Assembly (NCBI GenBank): GCA_946480675.1
Contig: CAMLKS010000006.1
Coordinates: 1-19,444, forward strand
Direction of reading: 5' to 3'
Length of the DNA: 19,444 nucleotides
From: an uncultured Bacteroidota bacterium
Lineage (GTDB): Bacteria > Bacteroidota > Bacteroidia > Chitinophagales > Chitinophagaceae
Both the position numbers and the translations under genes were made by a program. Shown here piece after piece: positions 8,066 to 14,996 of the stretch. Numbering within the stretch: position 1 is the first letter of the stretch; each line of letters opens with the position of its first letter. Under the pieces are notes generated by a model, which was not told where the DNA came from, made no database searches, and saw nothing but the letters and a program-made list of their open reading frames with translations.

Positions 8066-8956
8066 ATGCGATTTGCTATAAGAGATGACGATACCAATTT
8101 TTTCACGCGACCGGAACAGCTCACCAAGTGCTACCAGGATATCTGGAATGAATTTGCCCCTACGCTGTGTTTAATATCGAAAGTGAAGGGCAACTGGGAG
8201 CATTGGGTGCATCGCATATACCGTGATAAACAGCAGACAGACTGGAATGCCTGGAAAGCCGACGACACAGCACACCCGATAGAAAACAATAATCAGCTTG
8301 TCAGCTTTATAAAAGAAAAGATAAAAGAAGGAAAACTGGACATAGGGTATCATGCAAAATACCATCGCAATGAAGACCCTGTGCCACCCGCCGATAGAAG
8401 CAACAACTATGTACGCGGTGCAGAATATTATACAACAAGAGATGTAACAGATGAGATAAAGAAGGAAGTGGCACATCTTAGCCATCTGTTCCAGTACCCT
8501 ATCAGCGTATTCACCCCACCTCAAAACCTGTTATCACTAAAAGGCTACCATGCCGTATTAGCTGCAGGGCTCAACATTTGTGGTGGCGGTATTACTTTTT
8601 ACAAGAAAGAAAAAGACCTGAAGGGCCTGATAAATATAGCCCGGCAACTGAGTTTTAAAATAATGCGAAAGGATGCTGACTATGCCAGGGTTTTAAGGTT
8701 TAGCAATCATACAGAGATTGCATACCACTATCCTTTGCAACCCGGTACGCGGCTCAATACTTTGATAGATGATTTTGAAATGGTGCGCAGTTACAATGGC
8801 GACTTTGTATTATCAACGCACTATGTAGAGTTCGATTACCCAATGGTATATGATGAGAAGATTACAATGCGTCATGTACTGATGGATTTCCTGGATCATG
8901 TAAATAGATACAACGATGTAGATAAAATGTCTTTATCTACTATGCTGAAACATTAA
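8066..8956 (+). CDS. Polysaccharide deacetylase-like protein (NodB/DUF2334-type), probably cytoplasmic
   Basis: A 296-residue protein resembling divergent members of the carbohydrate esterase 4 / DUF2334 deacetylase superfamily. The N-terminus begins with RDDD (residues 6-9), which fits the catalytic and metal-binding aspartates. His96-x3-His100 (HAKYH) fits the metal-binding His pair. FTPPQN (149-154) resembles the conserved proline motif that follows in these folds. If active it would remove an acetyl group from an N- or O-acetylated sugar. There is no signal peptide or membrane helix, so it would act in the cytoplasm on a nucleotide sugar or lipid-linked intermediate rather than on exported polymer. 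It sits between two GT4 genes (20 and 18 bp gaps) in the same run. The family assignment is by motif only and the sequence is quite divergent. Confidence 0.65.
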   Translation: MRFAIRDDDTNFFTRPEQLTKCYQDIWNEFAPTLCLISKVKGNWEHWVHRIYRDKQQTDWNAWKADDTAHPIENNNQLVSFIKEKIKEGKLDIGYHAKYHRNEDPVPPADRSNNYVRGAEYYTTRDVTDEIKKEVAHLSHLFQYPISVFTPPQNLLSLKGYHAVLAAGLNICGGGITFYKKEKDLKGLINIARQLSFKIMRKDADYARVLRFSNHTEIAYHYPLQPGTRLNTLIDDFEMVRSYNGDFVLSTHYVEFDYPMVYDEKITMRHVLMDFLDHVNRYNDVDKMSLSTMLKH

Positions 8957-8974
8957 TTCAAAAAACACTGCCGA

Positions 8975-10177
8975 ATGGATAAACAAAAACGCATACAAGT
9001 CGTTTCATTCCAGTCTTTGTCTGCAAATAGCGGGGAAGGGATGGCGCGTTTGGGTTATTATGTGTCGCAGGAACTTCATAAGCGTGGTTTGTTATCCAAT
9101 TTCACAGTGTATTCAAAGGGCAAATTTGAAACACCCTTCCCTTCCCAACCGGTTTCATCTTTATCACGCTATTTCCTATTCATTCTCAATCGTCTTTATA
9201 AGCTCGTCCATTTCCCATCCTACAAATTCAGGCTGTTACAGGAAATGCTATTTGACTGGTTTTGCCAGTTCAGGCTACAGAAAGACACCGACATACTTTT
9301 TAGCACCAATTCCTATTTATACCGCACCTTTAAAAGGGCGCATAAGCTCGGCATAAAAGTAGTACTGCTGCCCGCTACACCTGAAGAGAATTATATCTGT
9401 GAACTGATAACAGAAGAAAACAGGAAACTGAACATCACAAAGGACGATGCTTACACCTACCAAAAACGCATTGCCTATTTTAACAAATCGGTTCAGCTTA
9501 CAGACCAGGTGATATGCTCTTTGCCACCTGTATACACATCATATGCCAACTCCGCGTACAATCTTAATGTAGTCAGCATCCCCGGCCATATGAAGCCCGA
9601 CTTCAAGCCGGCACCAAATGTTGTACAGCGTAGCGGGGAAATATTTGTGGTAGGCTACCTAGCACATACTGTTGTTTTAAAAGGGCTGCATTACCTGCTG
9701 GAAGCCTGGCAGGAACTGATGAAAAATAGCGCCAACAAGCATATGCAGCTAAGTATAGCAGGCACTATCGATGTTACCGTAAAACAATACATCGATACCC
9801 ACTTCAAAGACCTGAAACAAGTTACCTTTGTCGGCCCTGTTGCAGATGTGGATACATATATGCAAACACTAAACCTGTTTGTAATCCCGAGCCTTATTGA
9901 TGGCGCACCTGTCACTGCTTTAGAAGCTGCACACTATTCGGTGCCAGTAGTCATTACAGACCATAGTGGCTCTGCAGAGCTATTGAGCCGCAATGAAAGT
10001 GGTTGTTGGGTAATACCAATACGCGACGCTAAAGCTATAGTTGATAAAATAGAATGGGCCTACAATCATCGTGAAGAAACAAAACAAATGGGCAGAAATG
10101 CTAAACATAACCTGGACACCTACAGCATGGATAGTTTTATAACTGAAATAGCAGACTACCTTGAGCACAAAGCTTAA
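8975..10177 (+). CDS. Glycosyltransferase family 4 (GT-B), Asp in place of first catalytic Glu
   Basis: A 400-residue GT-B glycosyltransferase. The N-terminal half opens with VVSFQSLSANSGEGMARLGYY. The donor half begins near residue 225 (FVVGYLAHTVVLKG) and ends with SLIDGAPVTALEAAHYSVPVV. The usual E-x7-E signature is here D-x7-E (Asp309, Glu317), a conservative change. Residues 65-95 are hydrophobic and aromatic and might dock on the membrane, but are not a clear membrane span. Its last 17 bp overlap the start of the next gene, implying coupled translation. It probably transfers one sugar of the repeat unit; donor and linkage are unknown. Confidence 0.87.
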   Translation: MDKQKRIQVVSFQSLSANSGEGMARLGYYVSQELHKRGLLSNFTVYSKGKFETPFPSQPVSSLSRYFLFILNRLYKLVHFPSYKFRLLQEMLFDWFCQFRLQKDTDILFSTNSYLYRTFKRAHKLGIKVVLLPATPEENYICELITEENRKLNITKDDAYTYQKRIAYFNKSVQLTDQVICSLPPVYTSYANSAYNLNVVSIPGHMKPDFKPAPNVVQRSGEIFVVGYLAHTVVLKGLHYLLEAWQELMKNSANKHMQLSIAGTIDVTVKQYIDTHFKDLKQVTFVGPVADVDTYMQTLNLFVIPSLIDGAPVTALEAAHYSVPVVITDHSGSAELLSRNESGCWVIPIRDAKAIVDKIEWAYNHREETKQMGRNAKHNLDTYSMDSFITEIADYLEHKA

Positions 10178-11393
10178 CACACGAACAAAGAAAATATTAC
10201 TAATAGGTTCCGAGCTGGGTAAAGGCGGAGCGGAACGCTCTATTTCATTATTGAGCTATTATTTAGAGCAACAAGGTTATGATGTTACCCTTTGCATTCT
10301 TTCCGGCACAGACAGGGAAAAATTTTACAAGACCTGTAGTAAGGTGATATTCGTAGACCCTCCAGGCTATAAAGGCATCGCCGGCAAGATAAATGCATGG
10401 AGATACCGTCTAAAACGTATAAAGCAGATAAAGAAAGAGAACAATATAGATGTTTCTATCAGTTTCCTGGAAGGGCCGGACTATGTGAATGTACTGACCA
10501 AAGGCAAAGAAAAAGCAGTATTAAGCATTCGTGGTTCTAAGATACATGACAAACAGATAGCCGGCCTGATGGGCAAAGTGCGCATCAAGGCATTGATACC
10601 GGGCTTGTACCGTCGTGCAGATGAAATAGTATGCGTGACGAATGCACTAGCTGATGAACTGAAGGAACACTTTAACATCAGCAACAACAAGCTTACTACT
10701 ATCTATAACTTTTATGAGATAGAAGATATTTTAAATAAGGCCGCTATCCCGCTAACTGAAGAAGAAGAAAAGATATTCAGCAAACCGGTCATTATTACAT
10801 CGGGCAGGCTGCATATGGCCAAAGAGCACGATAAGCTGATACGCCTGCTGAAACGCATACGCAATGCAGGCACAGAAGCACGTCTTGTAATACTGGGCGA
10901 TGGCGACCTGAAAAATCAATATATAAAACTGTGCAATGAACTGGGGTTAAGGGCGTGCGATTGGCAGGAAGAAGAAAAATACAGTGATGCGGATGTTTAC
11001 CTTATGGGCTTTCAGAACAATGCCTTTAAATACTATGTGCATAGCAGGCTGTTTGCACTCTCGTCGTCGTGGGAAGGTTTTCCTAATGTGCTGGCTGAAG
11101 CGCTCATCTGCAATATACCTGTAGTAACCACTGATTGCCGCACCGGCCCGCGCGAGATACTGGATATACAGGAAGTAAGTAAAAACCCAACAGAAAAAAG
11201 CATACGCACAGAAGTAGGCTCATTACTACCACTGCTGGACAGGATAGATGATGAACGCTTCCGCCAATGGGTTACAGAAATAAATTACTGGATGCGGGCA
11301 CCTATGCCATCAGAAGAAGCTTTTTATAAACTTACCAGCCGTTTCACGCTCGATGCCATGTTATCGCAGTGGGAGAAGGTGATAGAAAACTAA
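10161..11393 (+). CDS. Glycosyltransferase family 4 (GT-B), TTG start
   Basis: A 410-residue GT-B glycosyltransferase. The start is a TTG at 10161. An in-frame TAG at 10149-10151 closes the frame upstream, and no ATG or GTG occurs before the conserved first strand KKILLIGSELGKGGAERS, so a non-ATG start is forced unless there is a sequencing error. It overlaps the upstream gene by 17 bp. The GGAE loop is at 22-25. The donor half carries E-x7-E at Glu305 and Glu313 in SSWEGFPNVLAEALI, followed by CNIPVVTTDCRTGPREIL. The GKGGAER N-terminus and TDCRTGPREIL loop are common in GT4 enzymes of O-antigen and capsule loci that transfer hexose or HexNAc. Exact specificity is unknown. Confidence 0.9.
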   Translation: MSTKLNTRTKKILLIGSELGKGGAERSISLLSYYLEQQGYDVTLCILSGTDREKFYKTCSKVIFVDPPGYKGIAGKINAWRYRLKRIKQIKKENNIDVSISFLEGPDYVNVLTKGKEKAVLSIRGSKIHDKQIAGLMGKVRIKALIPGLYRRADEIVCVTNALADELKEHFNISNNKLTTIYNFYEIEDILNKAAIPLTEEEEKIFSKPVIITSGRLHMAKEHDKLIRLLKRIRNAGTEARLVILGDGDLKNQYIKLCNELGLRACDWQEEEKYSDADVYLMGFQNNAFKYYVHSRLFALSSSWEGFPNVLAEALICNIPVVTTDCRTGPREILDIQEVSKNPTEKSIRTEVGSLLPLLDRIDDERFRQWVTEINYWMRAPMPSEEAFYKLTSRFTLDAMLSQWEKVIEN

Positions 11394-11408
11394 ATGATTG
11401 CCGGATAG

Positions 11409-12512
11409 ATGAATATACTCATCATAGAAAACTCAAGAGACTTCACAGGCGCTTTTCGTTGCGCACTGAATGAGGCATTGTTGTTATCCGGTAAGCACAG
11501 GTTTGTTTTCGTTATTCATACGGATAGTAAAGTAGCACCACTGCTACAGGAAAAGGGCATCAAGTATTACACCCTGCCCATGCTGGAAGTACGAAAGTCG
11601 GCCGGTGTCTTGATACGATACCCGTTCCGTTTATTATCCAATACACTGAAGCTTAAAAAGATCATCCGTAAAGAGCACATAGACGTAGTGCAGGCGAATG
11701 ATTTTTATAATCTGCTGGGTGCAGCGCTTAAGATACTCGGCTACAAAGGAAAGTTGATAACCTATGTACGATTTGTGCCTTCTACGATACCGGCACCTTT
11801 CCGTAGGGTATGGGTGACTGCAGCACAGAAATATGCGGATACCGTAATAGCTGTATCTGATACCGTGCTAAATCAGCTACCGTACAAAGAGAACACCATA
11901 CGCATATACGACCCTGCTAATCTTAACGAAACCATATCAAAACCCCAATCTGATACAGGCATCGTACAACTGCTATACCTTTCCAACTATATAAGAGGCA
12001 AGGGACAAGACTATGCACTGGAGGCTTTCATCAAGGCTTATGAACAAAATCCAATGCTAAGATTGAAATTTGTTGGTGGCGATATGGGGCTGGAAAAGAA
12101 TAAACTATTCCGCCAGTTGCTTGAAGAGAAAGTCCGATCACTTCAATTGGAACCAGCCGTAACATTTGCATCCTTCAGCAAGAACATAGAGCAGGAAATA
12201 AAGCAAGCCGATATTGTACTGAACTTCTCTAATGCAGAATCGCTATCAATGACCTGTCTCGAAGCTGCTTATTACGGCACGGCCCTTATAGCTACCCGCT
12301 CCGGCGGACCGGAAGAGATCATAAAAGATAAAGAAACGGGCCTATTAGTACCTGTTGCGGATGTAGATGCGATGACCCAGGCTATATTAACACTTAGCAA
12401 TGATGCTGCTGTGCGTGCGCAATACGCAACTGCAGGCAAAGCTTATGTAAGAGAAAAATTCAGCACTGCACACTTCATTTCCCGTTTTGAAAACGTGCTA
12501 AATCTTTCCTGA
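11409..12512 (+). CDS. Glycosyltransferase family 4 (GT-B)
   Basis: A 367-residue GT-B glycosyltransferase. The N-terminus MNILIIENSRDFTGAFRCAL forms the first strand and loop of the acceptor domain. A VVQANDFYNLLGAAL segment follows. The donor half begins near residue 187 (QLLYLSNYIRGKGQDYALEA), and E-x7-E lies at Glu277 and Glu285 (ESLSMTCLE), followed by SGGPEEIIKDKETGLLV. No membrane helix is seen. The spacing is 15 bp from the previous gene and 1 bp to the next ATG, consistent with one operon. It is a sugar-transfer step in repeat-unit assembly with unknown substrate. Confidence 0.9.
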   Translation: MNILIIENSRDFTGAFRCALNEALLLSGKHRFVFVIHTDSKVAPLLQEKGIKYYTLPMLEVRKSAGVLIRYPFRLLSNTLKLKKIIRKEHIDVVQANDFYNLLGAALKILGYKGKLITYVRFVPSTIPAPFRRVWVTAAQKYADTVIAVSDTVLNQLPYKENTIRIYDPANLNETISKPQSDTGIVQLLYLSNYIRGKGQDYALEAFIKAYEQNPMLRLKFVGGDMGLEKNKLFRQLLEEKVRSLQLEPAVTFASFSKNIEQEIKQADIVLNFSNAESLSMTCLEAAYYGTALIATRSGGPEEIIKDKETGLLVPVADVDAMTQAILTLSNDAAVRAQYATAGKAYVREKFSTAHFISRFENVLNLS

Positions 12513-12513
12513 T

Positions 12514-13590
12514 ATGCCTGCGCCAAAAGTATTGTTCATTGTTCCTTACCCGGTAAAGCATGCGCCATCGCAGCGCTTCAGGGTAGAACTATTTGAACCA
12601 TATCTACACGAGGCGGGCATATCATATCGCATTGTACCTTTCATGAGTGAAAAAACATGGAAGGTACTCTATAAAAAAGGTTCAGCTATTCAAAAAGCAT
12701 GGGGTGTTATTAAGGGATATTTATACCGCCTTAAGACAGCACTGGTAGATGTACATGCATACGATTATGTATTCGTACACCGCGAAGCTGCTCCGCTTGG
12801 GCCTCCCATATTTGAATGGATCATAGCTAAACTATGGCGTAAGAAGCTGATATACGACTTTGACGATGCTATATGGATACCTAACACAAGTGCAGAGAAC
12901 AAACTGGTTTCATGGTTCAAAGCTTTCTGGAAGGTAAAGCACATTTGCAAATGGGCTTACAAAGTAGCCGGCGGCAATGATTATCTCTGTAATTATGCCG
13001 GTCAATATAATTCGGATGTAGTACGCATACCCACTTGTGTAGATATGGTACGCATGCACAATGGCATCAAACAACACGGCAACCATAAAGTAGTAATTGG
13101 CTGGACGGGAAGCCATTCCACCCTACCTTTTATTTACGAGGTGGTAGATGTATTGAATGAACTGCAGCAAGAGCTGGATTTCACCTTCCTCGTAATAGCA
13201 GACAAGAAACCTGAGCTACCACTCCGCGACTGGCAATTTCTGCCTTGGAATGCAACTACAGAAATAGCAGATTTGCTCAAGATGGATGTAGGCATCATGC
13301 CACTGCACAATGATGCATGGAGCGAAGGTAAATGCGGCTTTAAACTGATTCAGTATCTTTCATTAGGCATACCGGCGGTAGCAAGTCCTGTGGGGGTTAA
13401 TAAGACTATTATTGAAGAAGGCATTAACGGGTACCTCTGCACCACAAAAGAAGCATGGAAAGCAGCACTGAAAAAACTGGTACAGGATGCTGCACTCAGG
13501 CAATCAATGGGCATGGCAGGGCGCACCAAAATGCTGAATGAATACAGCGTTCAATCTCAAAAAGATAACTTTATCCGCCTGTTTTCTTAA
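12514..13590 (+). CDS. Glycosyltransferase family 4-like (GT-B, DFDDAIW subgroup)
   Basis: A 358-residue GT-B protein from a GT4 subgroup marked by an acidic motif DFDDAIW (115-121) in the N-terminal half and by GKCGFKLIQYLSLGIPAVAS in the donor half (from residue 272). In most GT4 enzymes two glutamates lie 8 residues apart here. This protein has Glu271 and Gln280 instead, so the second position is Gln and the spacing differs. This K-C-G-F-K-L-x-Q form recurs in the subgroup, as far as I recall, so it need not mean loss of activity. The gene begins 1 bp after the upstream stop and ends the long plus-strand run. Its stop lies one base from the stop of the minus-strand membrane protein gene. 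Confidence 0.85.
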   Translation: MPAPKVLFIVPYPVKHAPSQRFRVELFEPYLHEAGISYRIVPFMSEKTWKVLYKKGSAIQKAWGVIKGYLYRLKTALVDVHAYDYVFVHREAAPLGPPIFEWIIAKLWRKKLIYDFDDAIWIPNTSAENKLVSWFKAFWKVKHICKWAYKVAGGNDYLCNYAGQYNSDVVRIPTCVDMVRMHNGIKQHGNHKVVIGWTGSHSTLPFIYEVVDVLNELQQELDFTFLVIADKKPELPLRDWQFLPWNATTEIADLLKMDVGIMPLHNDAWSEGKCGFKLIQYLSLGIPAVASPVGVNKTIIEEGINGYLCTTKEAWKAALKKLVQDAALRQSMGMAGRTKMLNEYSVQSQKDNFIRLFS

Positions 13591-13591
13591 C

Positions 13592-14941
13592 TTATAACTT
13601 AAGCGATAGTATGTTCTTTTGTATGGGCATATGCCTGTAATAAATGAGCATCATAGCCATGGCATAAAATGGCAGACAAGGTATGCGGTAGCGCGATAGC
13701 GCACCAAAGTTGCCCGAAGATATACCTACGGCAAAGGCGAAGATAATAGCGAAGATGAGGCAGAACTGTATGGTAGGATCGCTGGAAATGGTACGCCATG
13801 TGCGTTTGAAGCCAAGGGTCAATAAAACCTTTATGGTTACCCATAGGAATAAAGTGGCTTCAACGGCATTCAGCAATTGCATCACTTTCCTGGTTTCCCA
13901 TAAAAAAGGTCGGAACAAAGATACTACCACTGCTGCCGGAAACTTCTTCAGCATCCCCGTCAATGACGGGTCCATAGTGCCCAGATCGTAAGCAGAACCT
14001 TCATCCCCCGATACCGATGCGATATAAGTACTGGTAACATAAGATGTTTTGGCTACGTTCTCCAGCGAGTATTTACCTAACGATGAAGCAAATTTTTGTG
14101 AAAAGAACATAAACCCGCCACCTGCTACTATAAACACCATCAATTTGACTACAAACCTCCCTCCGCTGCTGCGTATGCGATGAGAATAGGTAAACAATAT
14201 CCATAAAGCTAGAGCTGGTACAAATGCCAGCAGTATGTATACTTTGATCTTCGCCACCAGGTAAAAACCTATCACCGTCATGATAAGTACAACCGGGCGA
14301 AAATCACGGTTTATCAAAGCGCGGAAAGCCCCATAAGTAAGCCAGCCCAGCCCGAACATGCAAATGGTATCTTTAAAAATACCCGATCCCCACATTACGG
14401 TGCTGGGGATGAAGAGCACTGAAATGGCTATTTGCTTGGTATAGTAAGGATATTTGGTGGCAAAGGTTCTGAATAGTGCCCAGATACCTGTATAAGCTAT
14501 GGTACCCAGTATTACTGCCGTAGGCAAGTATGTTGTAAAAGTAAACACACCCAGCAAAGCGGTGATGCAGCAAACTATATACTCGGTATGTGCATCGTAC
14601 CACCACATCTGCGATATATATTCGGCATATTCGCCATCATACCATTCCGGTATATGCAGTATCAGTCCAAACCATTTACTTATCGATTCCCCGAAAGAGC
14701 TGTTTATGATCTGCGCATGGTGAAAATAATTGACCGTATCACCACCGCCGCCATAGTAATATTGGTATACCATACCAATAAGCAAGGCACCCACTATTTT
14801 AGCCGTTAACCCCGGGATGAAATATGGCCTCCAGCTATGGCCGGGAGGGTATTGGGTATCACGTATCTTAAATGCAACAAGATAAATAATGACTAAATAG
14901 AAGGGCAGCAACAAATAGTCAAGTAATGTTATAAATTGCAT
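13592..14941 (-). CDS. Polytopic membrane protein, candidate Wzy-type polymerase
   Basis: A 449-residue hydrophobic protein with about 10-12 predicted membrane helices (for example near 8-26, 45-63, 121-139, 141-160, 168-187, 191-210, 215-233, 234-251, 264-280, 357-378, 390-408 and 422-436). I do not recognise a named family with certainty. Striking motifs are GGGGDT (64-69) just after the second helix and NFGALSRYRIP (411-421) before the last helix. Glycine-Asp loops and Arg-Tyr-Arg loops of this kind occur in O-antigen polymerases and GT-C enzymes. The locus has Wza, Wzc and a candidate flippase but no other polymerase candidate, so a Wzy-like role is the best inference. A GT-C glycosyltransferase or a lipid A/glycan ligase are alternatives. 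It is the only minus-strand gene inside the cluster, converging with a GT4 gene and diverging from asnB. Confidence 0.7.
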   Translation of the reverse strand: MQFITLLDYLLLPFYLVIIYLVAFKIRDTQYPPGHSWRPYFIPGLTAKIVGALLIGMVYQYYYGGGGDTVNYFHHAQIINSSFGESISKWFGLILHIPEWYDGEYAEYISQMWWYDAHTEYIVCCITALLGVFTFTTYLPTAVILGTIAYTGIWALFRTFATKYPYYTKQIAISVLFIPSTVMWGSGIFKDTICMFGLGWLTYGAFRALINRDFRPVVLIMTVIGFYLVAKIKVYILLAFVPALALWILFTYSHRIRSSGGRFVVKLMVFIVAGGGFMFFSQKFASSLGKYSLENVAKTSYVTSTYIASVSGDEGSAYDLGTMDPSLTGMLKKFPAAVVVSLFRPFLWETRKVMQLLNAVEATLFLWVTIKVLLTLGFKRTWRTISSDPTIQFCLIFAIIFAFAVGISSGNFGALSRYRIPCLPFYAMAMMLIYYRHMPIQKNILSLKL

Positions 14942-14968
14942 CTGATTATTTTTTCGTATCCGGGCAAT

Positions 14969-14976
14969 TAACTTTG
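14969..14976 (+). promoter_or_regulatory. Probable -7 box (TAnnTTTG) of the asnB promoter
   Basis: TAACTTTG matches the Bacteroidetes -7 consensus TAnnTTTG and ends 20 bp before the asnB ATG, so transcription would start about 14 bp upstream of it. The expected -33 region (about 14943-14951) is T-rich but has no TTG. The 55-bp divergent gap must also serve the minus-strand membrane protein gene, for which I see no matching box. A new promoter is expected here because the upstream neighbour is transcribed the other way. Confidence 0.5.
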
Positions 14977-14996
14977 TCCAACCATCTATCCGTTAC

